A stretch of 64,000 nt of DNA, from the NCBI GenBank assembly GCA_041394725.1, contig JAWKHR010000029.1, forward strand, positions 13,803-77,802. The letters run 5' to 3'. A program made the position numbers and the translations under genes. Of the stretch, positions 1 to 8,612 are shown piece by piece. Each line of letters starts with the position of its first letter. The first letter of the stretch is position 1. This DNA comes from JAWKHR01 sp041394725 (GTDB lineage: Bacteria > Acidobacteriota > Vicinamibacteria > Vicinamibacterales > SCN-69-37). Under the pieces are notes generated by a model. It was given only the letters and a program-made list of their open reading frames with translations. It was not told the origin of the DNA and searched no databases.

Positions 1-708
1 GCGACGGCAAGGCCCGCCACCGACGCACCGGCGGTCGTCATCGTCGCCGACCACCTCCGCGGTCCTGAGAGCCTGCAGGCCTACCGCGCCGCCCTGCGGC
101 GCGTCGTCGCGCAGCTCCGCGAACGGCATCCCGACGCGCGCATCGGCCTGATGACCGGGTCCCAGGAGGGCGCGGCGGCGCCGCCCCTGTTCAACGCCAC
201 CGCCGACGCGGCGGCCATCGACGAGCAGATCGAGCGGTACTACGGGACGACGGCGACCGCGCCCCTCGTCGAGGCGATTCTGGTCGCCGCGCGAACGCTG
301 CGAAGCGCGTCGAACGCTCGTCGCCTGGTCATCGCCGTCAGCAACGACTGGATCGCCTCGGGGGTGCCGCCGCGCCGCGTCGCCGACGTCCTGCGCGAGA
401 CCGGCAGCCAGCTCTGGGCGCTGGAGCTCTGGCCGACGCCGCGCAACGACGTGTCCGACGAGGAGGCCGTGCTCCGCGAGGTCACCGAGATGAGCGGGGG
501 ACGTCGCGTGACGATGATCGGCCTCAACGCCGGGCTCGCGGTGGATCGGCTCATGACGGCCGTCCTGTCGCAGTACGTGGTGACCTACGAACTGCCGGGC
601 CAGGCGCAGGGCCTGGGGCCGGAGGAGCCGCTCCGGGTGGGCGTCCGGAGGGACGGCGTCCAGGTGTCGGCTTCCGGCTGGGTGAACGGGCCCGCGGGCG
701 CGCCCTGA
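1..708 (+). CDS. VWFA-related acidobacterial-type protein (3' part, 5' truncated by window edge)
   Basis: The reading frame is open from the first base, so the gene begins upstream and only its last 235 codons are seen. The visible part reads as the second half of a von Willebrand A-like fold: a hydrophobic strand (AVVIVADHL) near the window start, helix/strand alternation, then the closing segment with LSQYVVTYELPG. That last motif is typical of the VWFA-related proteins that are expanded in Acidobacteriota, where a secreted VWA domain ends in a short beta-rich tail. The N-terminal signal and the metal-binding DxSxS motif would lie outside the window and cannot be checked. Function is unknown beyond likely protein binding outside the cytoplasm. 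The next gene starts 44 bases downstream on the same strand. Confidence 0.7.
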   Translation, partial: ATARPATDAPAVVIVADHLRGPESLQAYRAALRRVVAQLRERHPDARIGLMTGSQEGAAAPPLFNATADAAAIDEQIERYYGTTATAPLVEAILVAARTLRSASNARRLVIAVSNDWIASGVPPRRVADVLRETGSQLWALELWPTPRNDVSDEEAVLREVTEMSGGRRVTMIGLNAGLAVDRLMTAVLSQYVVTYELPGQAQGLGPEEPLRVGVRRDGVQVSASGWVNGPAGAP

Positions 709-752
709 CGACGCGTCACGGAGACGCCGCGGCCCTGTGGTAGATCATTCCC

Positions 753-1793
753 GTGCCTGCCACTGCCCGCGGATCCCGCCGTCTCCTCGTGCCCGCCCTC
801 GTCGCCGCCGGCTGCACGGCCGCCTCCCTGGTGCTCGCCGCGATGACGCCGCAGGCGCCGGCCGCGCGGTGGTGGAAGGGCAACACGCACACCCACACGC
901 TCAACAGCGACGGTGACAGCACGCCGGACGAGGTCGTGCGCTGGTATCGGTCGCATGGCTACAACTTCCTGGTCCTGACCGACCACAACTTCCTCACGAG
1001 CGTCGACGGCCTCAACGCGCTGCACGGCGCCGACGGCAAGTTTCTCGTCGTGCGCGGCGAGGAGGTCACCGACGCGTTCGAGGGCAAGCCGCTGCACGTG
1101 AACGGCCTCGACGTCGCCGAGCGGGTCGAGCCACGACACGGGCGGTCGGTGACCGAGGTGCTGCAGAACAACGTCAACGCCATCCGCGAGGCGAACGGCG
1201 TCCCGCACATCAACCATCCGAACTTCGGCTGGGCCGTCACGCCCGACGAGCTGCGGCAGGTGCGCAACAACAGGCTCTTCGAGATTTTCAACGGCCATCC
1301 GACGGTGAACAACCTCGGCGGGGGAGGCGTGCCCGGGCTGGAAGCGGCGTGGGACCAGATCCTCTCGAGCGGGACGTTGCTCTACGGCATCGCCGTCGAC
1401 GACGCGCACACGTTCAAGGACCCAGGCAACCCGGCCGTGGCCGGGCCGGGGCGCGGCTGGGTGATGGTGCGCGCCGAAAGGCTCGAGGCCCGCGCGCTGC
1501 TCGACGCGCTGGAGCGCGGCGACTTCTATGCCTCGACCGGGGTGACGCTCGACGACTACCAGGTCACCCCGTCCGCGATCCGCGTCAAGGTGCGCGCCAC
1601 GAGCTCCTCGAAATACCGGATCCAGTTCGTCGGCCGCGGCGGCCAGGTGCTGCGGGAGGCGACCGAGCCCGAGGCCACCTACGCCTTCTCGGGCACCGAA
1701 GGCTACGTCCGCGCGAGGGTGATCGAGAGCAACGGCCTGATGGCGTGGACGCAGCCCGTGCTGGTGCCCGCCACGCCGGACCACTCGCGGTGA
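753..1793 (+). CDS. Secreted PHP-domain metal-dependent phosphoesterase
   Basis: This 346-residue protein opens with a hydrophobic export segment (about residues 10-35), so it is probably periplasmic or secreted. The PHP fold is shown by metal-ligand motifs in the usual order: NTHTHTLNSDG, LTDHNF, RGEEVT, INHPNFGW and DDAHTF. These match the four PHP motifs that bind two or three metal ions and hydrolyse phosphoesters. The C-terminal 80 residues form a small beta-rich region often seen in acidobacterial members. The start is GTG; a TAGATC box lies six bases upstream and no Shine-Dalgarno sequence is visible, so the gene may be leaderless. The substrate cannot be inferred. Confidence 0.82.
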   Translation: MPATARGSRRLLVPALVAAGCTAASLVLAAMTPQAPAARWWKGNTHTHTLNSDGDSTPDEVVRWYRSHGYNFLVLTDHNFLTSVDGLNALHGADGKFLVVRGEEVTDAFEGKPLHVNGLDVAERVEPRHGRSVTEVLQNNVNAIREANGVPHINHPNFGWAVTPDELRQVRNNRLFEIFNGHPTVNNLGGGGVPGLEAAWDQILSSGTLLYGIAVDDAHTFKDPGNPAVAGPGRGWVMVRAERLEARALLDALERGDFYASTGVTLDDYQVTPSAIRVKVRATSSSKYRIQFVGRGGQVLREATEPEATYAFSGTEGYVRARVIESNGLMAWTQPVLVPATPDHSR

Positions 1794-2128
1794 CCTTCGG
1801 ATCCCTTGCGCTTCCACAGTCCCGGCGGCGCCCTCGATGTCCGGCTCGTGCCCGCGTCTCCGCCCTCCGGTGGTCCGACCGCTGGCGGCTGATCCTGTAA
1901 GCAGCCTTGCACTTTCGTCAGGCGTGCCCGCGGCAGGCCGGGGACCGACGGGGAATCCATCACAAAACTGCCGGTACGAGATTCGCTGTTTCCGGGCCGG
2001 GATCGGTACGCGCCGGGGAAAGGAGATTCGCACCCGGCCGGGGAGAACGCGGCGTCTGGGGCCAGCCACCCGAAGCTGGCGGACGGTTGCGGGGCCAGCC
2101 AAACCGAAGCTCGCGCGTCACTGAGCGG
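1794..2128. other. Gene-free stretch between PHP gene and the ssrA 3' flank
   Basis: No ORF here has coding character or homologous motifs; the frames that run across it are compositionally shadow-like. The only structure seen is an imperfect 20-base direct repeat beginning GGGGCCAGCCA and ending CGAAGCT, at 2058-2077 and 2091-2111. It leads into the hairpins at 2129-2186. Confidence 0.6.
2058..2111. repeat. Imperfect direct repeat (two 20-21 bp copies)
   Basis: Copies at 2058-2077 and 2091-2111 share GGGGCCAGCC followed by ACCC/AAACC and then GAAGCT. They are separated by 13 bases. Together with the adjacent hairpins this looks like a short repetitive extragenic element, but no second locus is present in the window to prove dispersal. 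Confidence 0.5.
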
Positions 2129-2186
2129 GCCCACCTTCGCCGAAGGCTACGGTGGGCAACCTTCGCCCGAATTGAGAGCGAAGGTT
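2129..2186 (-). terminator. Two consecutive hairpins at the 3' end of tmRNA
   Basis: Read on the minus strand, the tmRNA 3' end runs directly into a perfect 9-bp stem (AACCTTCGC pairing with GCGAAGGTT, plus-strand 2158-2166 and 2178-2186, 11-nt loop). A second stem follows (GCCCACC with GGTGGGC, 2129-2135 and 2151-2157). No U-tract follows, so this may be a processing or Rho-type end, or a REP-like element, rather than a textbook intrinsic terminator. Confidence 0.5.
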
Positions 2187-2538
2187 GGTGGAGGCGGCGG
2201 GAGTCGAACCCGCGTCCGAAAGGCCTGTCGCCGCAGGACTCTACATGTGTAGCCGGTCTTGTTGTTTCGCGGCCGTCGTCAAAGTCCGGCGAAAGCGCCG
2301 GCCGCTAGTCCGAATGGTGTCGCGCCGCCGCGCCGGACGCGCGTCGGAGCCGAGCCTGCTGAATGGCGTTCGTTCCCGGCCCGCAGGCTGGCCAGGACGA
2401 ACGTCACGACCTAGTTAGGCCGCGAGCGCGAGCTGCGTGTTCGCAGTTACGTTGGTGTTCCACTGGATTAACGAGCGAAGTGGAGAGCTCGACATGCATC
2501 CCGCGGTCCCTTGCCCCCGTCGAAGCCAAGTCGCCCCC
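2186..2538 (-). ncRNA. ssrA: Transfer-messenger RNA (tmRNA)
   Basis: The minus-strand product begins GGGGGCGACTTGGC, pairs its first seven bases with CGCCTCC near the other end, and finishes with the T-arm sequence GGTTCGACTCCCG and an encoded CCA. This is the tRNA-like domain of a one-piece tmRNA, about 353 nt long. The internal reading frame (minus strand, 2444 down to 2415) starts at a GCG resume codon and encodes the proteolysis tag ANTQLALAA followed by TAA, then a second in-phase-like stop region. tmRNA with SmpB rescues ribosomes stalled on broken mRNAs and tags the nascent protein for degradation; the terminal LAA/LALAA pattern is what ClpXP-type proteases recognise. smpB is not in the window. 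Confidence 0.97.
2415..2444 (-). other. tmRNA tag-peptide reading frame
   Basis: Codons GCG AAC ACG CAG CTC GCG CTC GCG GCC followed by TAA encode ANTQLALAA. The GCG at 2444-2442 is the presumed resume codon. The hydrophobic C-terminal ALAA end fits a ClpX/ClpA degron. Confidence 0.93.
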
Positions 2539-2556
2539 TGGGAAGACCGCTGCCTC

Positions 2557-2562
2557 ATTGTC
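2557..2562 (-). promoter_or_regulatory. Candidate -10 box of ssrA
   Basis: GACAAT on the minus strand lies 18 bases upstream of the mature tmRNA 5' end. That would put transcription start about ten bases before the processed end. No convincing -35 hexamer is visible at the expected distance, so this is tentative. Confidence 0.35.
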
Positions 2563-2612
2563 GCACAGGACCGGGGCGGACGTACCCGGTGGCCCCGGAC
2601 CAGGACGCGCCG

Positions 2613-3332
2613 ATGACCCGAGACGAGCAGCAGCTGCGCCAGACGATCGACCTCGTGTTGAGCCGCATCCGCCAGGACGTCGAGACGCACCTCGAGACGC
2701 TGGCGATGGAACTCCTGCGCGTGGTCGAGCGGCGCGACGTGCACGGCGCGCCCGACGTCAAGAAGGCGGCGGTGGAGATCGCCCGCGCGGTCGCCAAGGG
2801 CGGAGACCAGGCGCGCCAGGACCTGATGGCCCGGCTCGCCGACGCGGTCCGCGGGCTCGACGACGCGGGCACACTGCGATCGACCATGGAAGCCCTCGGG
2901 CGCGGGGCGGCGGCCGAGGCGCAGCGCGTTGCGGTCCTGCTGGTCGATGACGAGACCCTGCGCAACTGGGGGCACTACGGCTTCGCGGCGGGGCAGGGGC
3001 CGGTGGACTTCTCGATCGCGGCCTCGCCGCTGATCGCCGCGTCCATCCGCATGCGCCAGGTGAACCTGGTGCCGCCGGCCGGCAGCCGACCCGATCCGTC
3101 GCTGCCGGCCTTCATGCGCGTGCCGCCCGGATGCGTCGGCCAGGTCATTCCGCTCGTCGTGGGCGGCCAGGTCGTGGCGGTCGTCTATGCGGACGGTCCC
3201 GAGCGACCCGGTGACGCGCTGGGGCCGGCCGTCTGGACCGAGCACGTCGAGGTGCTGGTCCGCCATGCCGCCGCCCGACTGGAGAACCTGACGACCCGGC
3301 GGGCCGTTGAGGTGTTGACCACGTCCGCCTGA
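2613..3332 (+). CDS. GAF-like sensory domain protein of unknown role
   Basis: This protein has 239 residues from the ATG at 2613. Upstream in-frame sequence belongs to the antisense of ssrA, so the longer reading is rejected. The first 100 residues are charged and helical, possibly dimerising. The second half reads like a GAF fold: a strand RVAVLLVDDETL, a variable centre with a hydrophobic substrate-pocket pattern, and a closing IPLVVGGQVVAVVYADGP strand pair, which resembles the end of many GAF domains. There is no kinase, cyclase or DNA-binding partner domain. It lies 10-19 bases before the lytic transglycosylase gene and may share its transcript. Function unknown. Confidence 0.65.
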   Translation: MTRDEQQLRQTIDLVLSRIRQDVETHLETLAMELLRVVERRDVHGAPDVKKAAVEIARAVAKGGDQARQDLMARLADAVRGLDDAGTLRSTMEALGRGAAAEAQRVAVLLVDDETLRNWGHYGFAAGQGPVDFSIAASPLIAASIRMRQVNLVPPAGSRPDPSLPAFMRVPPGCVGQVIPLVVGGQVVAVVYADGPERPGDALGPAVWTEHVEVLVRHAAARLENLTTRRAVEVLTTSA

Positions 3333-3351
3333 GGTACGACAATTGAAATCC

Positions 3352-5517
3352 ATGCGCCCAGCCCGGTCCGGACCGACGACGACCTTCGGCACCGCGATCG
3401 CGATGGGCCTGTGCCTGCTGATCGCGGCCGATCCCGGTCGCGTGGAGGGCATGGATCCCCAGACCGCGTCGGCGGAGGCTCCGCCGCTCTGGATCGCCCC
3501 GGCGCCGGACGCGCCGGGCGCCGACTCGCCGATGGCGAAGGCGGTGGCCGACCTCGACGCCGGGCATGCCGAAGCGGCGCTCGCCGCGTTTGCCGCCGGC
3601 GCGCGCGACCCGGTGACCGGCGGCTACGCCCTCCTGCACGTCGCGCAGGCGCAGATCGCGCTGGAGCGCCTCGACGATGCCGCGTTCACGGTCGGGCAGC
3701 TCCTCCGTACCCGGCCGACCGGCGCGCTGCTCGAGGCGGCGCGCTGGATCGAGGCCGACCTGGCCCGCGAGCAGGGCGCGCCACAGGACCGCGTGCGCAC
3801 GCTCCAGGCGGTATTGGCCCTGAATCCGCAGCGCGCGTCCGAGGCGCTGCTCGCGCTGGGCCGCGCCGCGCTCGAGACCGACGACCGCGCCCTCGCGCTC
3901 GCCGCCTTCAAGCGCGTCTACTACGACTTCCCGCTGACCGACGAGGCCCGGGACGCCGACGTCGAGATCGGCCGGCTCGTCCCGATGCGCGTCGGGTCGC
4001 CCGAGGACTTCGCGAAGGAGCTCCAGCGGGCCGAACGGCTGTTCGCCGCGCGCCGCTACACGGACGCGCGCAAGGCGTTTCAGGCGGTCCGGCCGGCGGC
4101 GGGCGGCGACGACCGCGCGCGCATCGATCTGCGGCTGGCCGAGGCCGACTTCCAGGTCGGCCGCTACACGGCCGCCCGGACCGCGCTGGCGGCGTACCTG
4201 AAGAAGGCCGACGCGCCGGACCGCGCCGAGGCCGAGTACTACGACCTGTCGGCGCTCGCGAAGCTCCGCCGGTACGACAGCTACGTCGCCGCGGCACGGC
4301 GGTTCGTGGACGCGCACGCCGGCGACCCGCTCGCGATTCGGGTCCTCGACGATCTCGGCACCCACTACATCCTGCAGGACGATGACGGGAAGGCCGCCGA
4401 GGTCTTCACCGAGATCTATCGGCGTGATCCCGAGGGCCCGTACGCGGCGCGCGCCGCCTGGAAAGCCGGGTGGTGGGCGTACAAGAACGACGACTATCGG
4501 GAGACGATCCGCCTGTTCGAGTCGGCGCCGGCCGTGCACACGCGATCCGACTACAAACCGTCCTGGTTCTACTGGGCGGCGCGCTCGCACGAACACCTCG
4601 GCGAGGTGGCCGCGGCCGAGGCCGGCTACCGCCGGACGATCGAGGCCTACCGCAATTCCTACTACGGCCGGCAGGCCGCGCTCGAGCTGGAGCGGCTGAC
4701 CGCGGCCTCGCGCCCGGTCGGCGCGTCCCCGGTGTCGCCGGCGAGCCTGACGCTGCCGCCCAGCGTCACCGCCGCGCCGCTGCCCGACAACGCCCCCCTC
4801 ATCCGCGCGCTGCTCGGCCAGGGACTCTGGGGGGACGCGCTGGCGGAGCTGCGAGCGCTCCAGCGGGCCGGCCAGGGCACCCCCGTCGTCGAGGCCACCA
4901 TCGCCTACGCGCTCAACCGGCAGGGGCAGCTGCGCCCGGCCATCTCGGCCATGCGCCGGGCGTACCCGCAGTTCATGGCCGCGGGCGGCGAGGCGCTGCC
5001 CGAGGAGATCCTGCGGATCATCTTCCCGGTCGACTACTGGCCGATCATCCGCGAGCGCGCGGCCGAGCGCGACCTCGATCCGTACCTGCTGCTCGCGCTG
5101 ATCGCGCAGGAATCCACGTTCCAGGCCGACGTCCGTTCCGCGGCCAACGCCTACGGCCTGATGCAGATCCTGCCGTCCACCGGCCGTCGGTATGCCTCGC
5201 GCCTGGGCATCCAGCCGTTCCGCACGTCACGGCTGACCGACCCGGCCGTCAACGTCCGCATCGGCACGACCTACTTCGCGGACCTGCTCCGGCAGTTCGG
5301 GGACCCGGCCGCGGCGCTCGCGGCCTACAACGCGGGCGAGAACCGCGTGAGCCGGTGGCTGTCCGAGCGGCCGGGCATCGACCGCGACGAGTTCATCGAC
5401 GACATCCCGTTTCCCGAGACGCAGAACTACGTGAAACGGATTCTTGGCACGGCGGAAGACTACCGGCTACTCTACGGCCACCTGACCCGCCAGACGGCGT
5501 CAGGCCGCCGCCCATGA
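3352..5517 (+). CDS. Soluble lytic murein transglycosylase with TPR superhelix
   Basis: This 721-residue protein starts with a hydrophobic export segment, followed by about 500 residues of helical TPR-like repeats (many A/L-rich pairs of the form A..L...G). The C-terminal SLT domain carries ALIAQESTF, where Glu587 is the predicted catalytic acid, then AYGLMQILPSTGR and AAYNAGENRV, the standard family 1 transglycosylase motifs. It would cleave peptidoglycan to 1,6-anhydro-muropeptides in the periplasm, in the manner of Slt70. I chose the ATG at 3352 over an in-frame TTG at 3343, because a GACAAT box at 3338-3343 lies eight bases before this ATG and no Shine-Dalgarno sequence is present. The stop overlaps the start of the next gene. 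Confidence 0.9.
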   Translation: MRPARSGPTTTFGTAIAMGLCLLIAADPGRVEGMDPQTASAEAPPLWIAPAPDAPGADSPMAKAVADLDAGHAEAALAAFAAGARDPVTGGYALLHVAQAQIALERLDDAAFTVGQLLRTRPTGALLEAARWIEADLAREQGAPQDRVRTLQAVLALNPQRASEALLALGRAALETDDRALALAAFKRVYYDFPLTDEARDADVEIGRLVPMRVGSPEDFAKELQRAERLFAARRYTDARKAFQAVRPAAGGDDRARIDLRLAEADFQVGRYTAARTALAAYLKKADAPDRAEAEYYDLSALAKLRRYDSYVAAARRFVDAHAGDPLAIRVLDDLGTHYILQDDDGKAAEVFTEIYRRDPEGPYAARAAWKAGWWAYKNDDYRETIRLFESAPAVHTRSDYKPSWFYWAARSHEHLGEVAAAEAGYRRTIEAYRNSYYGRQAALELERLTAASRPVGASPVSPASLTLPPSVTAAPLPDNAPLIRALLGQGLWGDALAELRALQRAGQGTPVVEATIAYALNRQGQLRPAISAMRRAYPQFMAAGGEALPEEILRIIFPVDYWPIIRERAAERDLDPYLLLALIAQESTFQADVRSAANAYGLMQILPSTGRRYASRLGIQPFRTSRLTDPAVNVRIGTTYFADLLRQFGDPAAALAAYNAGENRVSRWLSERPGIDRDEFIDDIPFPETQNYVKRILGTAEDYRLLYGHLTRQTASGRRP

Positions 5518-6704
5518 CCCGACCTCGATCCTCCGACAAGGCCTCCCGGTTCACCGAGTCGGTGATCCGCGAGATGACGCGCCTGGCGAACCAGCATGGC
5601 GCCGTGAACCTCTCGCAGGGCTTCCCGGACTTCCCGGCGCCCGCGGCGCTCAAGGACGCGGCGTGCGACGCGATCCGCGCCGACGTCAACCAGTACGCGG
5701 TGACGTGGGGGGCCAAGCCCCTGCGCGACGCGATTGCGGCCGACGTCGGCGCCCGCTACGGCCTGGCGGTCGATCCGGAGCGGCACGTCACCGTCTGCTG
5801 CGGGTCCACCGAGGCCATGATGGCGACGATGCTCGCCATCGTCGATCCCGGAGACGAGGTGATCGTCTTCGAGCCGTTCTACGAGAACTACGGCCCCGAC
5901 GCGATCCTCTCGGGCGCGACGCCGCGCTACGTCACGCTGCGGGAACCCGCGCCTGGCGGCGACTGGACGTTCGACCCGGACGAGCTGGCCGCGGCGTTCT
6001 CGGATCGCACGCGGGCGATCGTCATCAACACGCCGAACAACCCGACGGGCAAGGTGTTCACGCGGGCGGAGCTCGAGACGATCGCGGCGCTCTGCCGGCG
6101 GTGGGACGTCATCGCCATCACCGACGAGATCTACGAGCACATCCTCTACGACGGCGCGACGCACGTGCCGCTGGCCACGCTCGACGGCATGGCGGACCGC
6201 ACCGTCACGATCAACAGCATCTCGAAGACGTTCAGCGTGACGGGCTGGCGCGTCGGCTGGACGATCGCGCCGCCCGACCTCACGGGCGCCATCCGGAAGG
6301 TGCACGACTTCCTGACGGTCGGCGCGGCCGCGCCCCTCCAGGCCGCCGCCGCGGCGGCCATCCGGGCGCCCGGCGGGTACTACGCCGAACTGGCGGCGAG
6401 CTACCGCGAGAAACGCGATCGGCTGATGGGCGTGCTGACCGGGGCGGGGTTCGTGTGCTACCAGCCGCGCGGCGCGTACTACATCATGACGGACATCTCC
6501 GCCTTCGGCTTCCCGGACGACGTCGCGTTCGCGCGGCACCTGGTGACCGAGGTCGGCGTGGCGTCCGTGCCGGGCAGCAGCTTCTACCGCGATCCCGCGT
6601 CGGGCCGGCAGAAGGTGCGCTTCTGTTTCTGCAAGAAGGAAGAGACCCTCGCGGCGGCCGAGGCGCGGCTGCGCACCCTCAGGGCGGCCAGCCAGGCTGG
6701 GTGA
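5514..6704 (+). CDS. Class I/II PLP-dependent aminotransferase (kynurenine/methionine aminotransferase-like)
   Basis: This 396-residue fold-type I aminotransferase is a full-length family member. N-terminal VNLSQGFPDFPAP is characteristic of the kynurenine/methionine aminotransferase subgroup, while NTPNNPTGK, TDEIYEH and SISKTFSVTGWRVGW are the cofactor-binding blocks, with Lys238 as the Schiff-base lysine. The C-terminus carries RFCFCKKEETL, including the substrate-carboxylate arginine. It transfers amino groups between amino acids and 2-oxo acids in the cytoplasm; the exact substrate is not decidable from sequence. Its ATG overlaps the TGA of the transglycosylase gene (ATGA), so the two are translationally coupled although no obvious pathway link exists. 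Confidence 0.9.
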   Translation: MTRPRSSDKASRFTESVIREMTRLANQHGAVNLSQGFPDFPAPAALKDAACDAIRADVNQYAVTWGAKPLRDAIAADVGARYGLAVDPERHVTVCCGSTEAMMATMLAIVDPGDEVIVFEPFYENYGPDAILSGATPRYVTLREPAPGGDWTFDPDELAAAFSDRTRAIVINTPNNPTGKVFTRAELETIAALCRRWDVIAITDEIYEHILYDGATHVPLATLDGMADRTVTINSISKTFSVTGWRVGWTIAPPDLTGAIRKVHDFLTVGAAAPLQAAAAAAIRAPGGYYAELAASYREKRDRLMGVLTGAGFVCYQPRGAYYIMTDISAFGFPDDVAFARHLVTEVGVASVPGSSFYRDPASGRQKVRFCFCKKEETLAAAEARLRTLRAASQAG

Positions 6705-6758
6705 CGTCGTCGCCCGTGGCGCGCGGACGCCTCGCCGCGGCGTCCGGCCGGCGCCGGC

Positions 6759-8354
6759 TCAGGGCGTCCGAATCAGCTCGTACAGGGACACACTGCCGTC
6801 CTCGCCGATCAGGCGCAGGTACGGCCGGAGGTCCGGCCAGGCCTCGCGCAGCCGCGCGGCGTCCGCCGGGTCGTACAGATCCCAGTGCACCACCACGTAG
6901 CGGGCGTGATGGTCGCGCAGCGCGGCGAACGCGTCGAGCGACGGGAACGTCGACAGCCGCCGCATGTCGTCCACGGCCCGCGGCGGGAAGTGGTCGCTGT
7001 AGCCGTTGACGAGCGGCTGCCAGTGCACCGTGGACATCAGCATGTACTCGGTGTGCCGCTGGCGGTCGAAGGTGCCGGCGAAGTACGGGAACTCGACCAC
7101 GGGCGCGCGTGGAAGTCCGGCGAGGGTGCGATAGACGGCCGGCACGCGCGGCGCGTCGACGAGGTTGAAGGTCCGCACGAACGACCCGGCGACCGACAGG
7201 GCCAGCACCGCCGCGACGACGATCGACGACCAGCCGGTTGGCACTCGTGACCGCAGGCGCTCGAGCCCCGCGCCGGCGAGCACCGCGAGGACCAGGGTCA
7301 CCACCAGTCCCAGCCGCGACGGCGCCCTCAGCATCGCGAAGAACGGCAGCACCTCGTGGAGGGCGGCGTAGAGCCCGGCGTCCGGACCGAACGAGGCCCA
7401 GAGCGCCAGCAGGCCGAGCGCCAGGTAGAAGCCGGCGATTCGCTGCGACAGCCCGGTGCGGCCGCCGGGCAGGGCGCCGAACGCGCCCAGGCCGAGCGCG
7501 AGGAAGCCCGGGAAAAGGACCTCCTTCCAGCTGCCGAGCCACGGCAGCAGCCACGCGTGCAGGACCATGGGCGAGGCGAAGTAGGCGCGCCAGTCGGCCG
7601 AGTTGATCCGCGCGTCGTCGAGCGACCGGCCGAAGCCCTCGGCGCGGATGTCCATGAGGCAGGTAGGCCGGCGCCACCAGCGCGACGGCCACCAGCGCGG
7701 CGCGCCCAGCGAAGGCCCCAGTATCGCCAGTCGCGCCAGCGGCCGGCCGCGCCGAACCACGCGACACCGAAACCGGCCATCAGGCCGGCGAAGACGCCGT
7801 AGTAGCCGCACGAGAGGCCGGTGAGGGCCATCACCGCGCCGAGCGCGGCCGCGCGGCGCCGACGCCCGGCCGATCGACGAAGTGGTGCACCGCGAAGCGT
7901 GAGCGGCAGGCCGAACGACATCCAGAGGCTGGATGTGCGGCAGGTGCGAGTAGATGAACGGGCAGAACGCGAAGGTGAGTCCCGCCAGCGCCGCGCCGGC
8001 CGCGCCGATCCCGAGGTGCCGCGCGAGGGCGAACGTGCACGTCGCCGAAAGCACAAAGGCGGAGGAGGATCAGCACGTTCGCGGCGAGGTACGAGGTTAC
8101 GAGTCGCCACCCAGAGCGGCACGGCGACGGCGCCGGCCACGGGTTCGCCTCGGAGTAGGCAGGCGCGCGCGGCGCCGGGTCGAAGATGTTCGCGTCCCCA
8201 GGTTCCACGGGTCGCCCGACAGCGCGTGTGCCACCCACGCGACGTTCCAGAGCTGTAGCGCCCGTCGCCACTGTCCGCACGCCCCAGCCGGCCCAGGCCC
8301 GGCCAGCGGCGGGGTCACGAGGACGGCCAGAACCAGAACGGCCAGCGCGGGCAT
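6759..8354 (-). pseudogene. GT-C-like multi-pass membrane protein, reading frame broken about nine times between 8200 and 7650
   Basis: The product can only be read by changing frame repeatedly. From the start: MPALAVLVLAVLV (from ATG at 8354), then DANIFDPAP, VPLWVATRN, YLAANVLILL, LSATCTFALARHLG, LWMSFGLPLTL, HHFVDRPGVGAA, GYYGVFAGLMAGFG, LVAVALVAPAYL, and finally an uninterrupted 300-residue block from MDIRAEGFG to the stop at 6759. Joined up, this is a plausible membrane protein of about 530 residues with a dozen hydrophobic helices and a soluble C-terminal tail (ARYVVVHWDLYDP), resembling GT-C-type glycosyltransferases. All frame changes sit within about 550 bases while the rest of the gene is clean. 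That suggests local sequence error at least as strongly as gene decay. The downstream GT-C gene at 8613 is divergent and intact. Confidence 0.72.
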
Positions 8355-8359
8355 AGAGC

Positions 8360-8520
8360 TCTGGAGGACGTGGGGGGCCTCGAGGACCAGGGGGGCGGGA
8401 GGATATGGAGGGCATGGAGGAAAGCGGGGCTTTGGGGGACGTGGGGCGAACGTGGGGACGTGGGGAGAGCACCCTCGTTTCGGAAATCGGTCGGCGGGGG
8501 ATCGGGGGGCAGCACGGGTT
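8360..8520 (+). repeat. G-rich low-complexity tract
   Basis: The plus strand has many G-runs of four to six (for example at 8371-8376, 8390-8397 and 8434-8438) with recurring GTGGGGAC and TGGAGG words. At least four runs fall within 30-40 bases at several places, so G-quadruplex formation is possible. It fills the intergenic space between two divergent membrane-protein genes. Confidence 0.6.
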
Positions 8521-8556
8521 CAGGGTCGGCGCCGGAGGATCAGGCGGACATCACCG

Positions 8557-8587
8557 GTAGAATGCCCTCCGAAGGGCGGGATTCTAC
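8557..8587 (+). promoter_or_regulatory. -10-like TAGAAT inside an inverted repeat upstream of the GT-C gene
   Basis: GTAGAAT (8557-8563) is matched by ATTCTAC (8581-8587), with an inner GCCCT/AGGGC stem. TAGAAT at 8558-8563 resembles a -10 hexamer about 50 bases before the ATG. This could be a promoter inside an operator, or an RNA hairpin in the leader. Confidence 0.4.
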
Positions 8588-8612
8588 TTCAGGCATCCCG
8601 CCAGTGTCCTGA

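Noticed and set aside
585..2102. 505-codon minus-strand frame opposite the PHP gene
   Set aside because: It is a compositional shadow of the PHP coding strand, Arg/Pro/Gly-rich with no fold pattern, and overlaps a gene with clear motifs.
1907..2418. Short plus-strand frames in front of and across ssrA
   Set aside because: They lie antisense to tmRNA and contain the complement of its T-arm; no coding signal.
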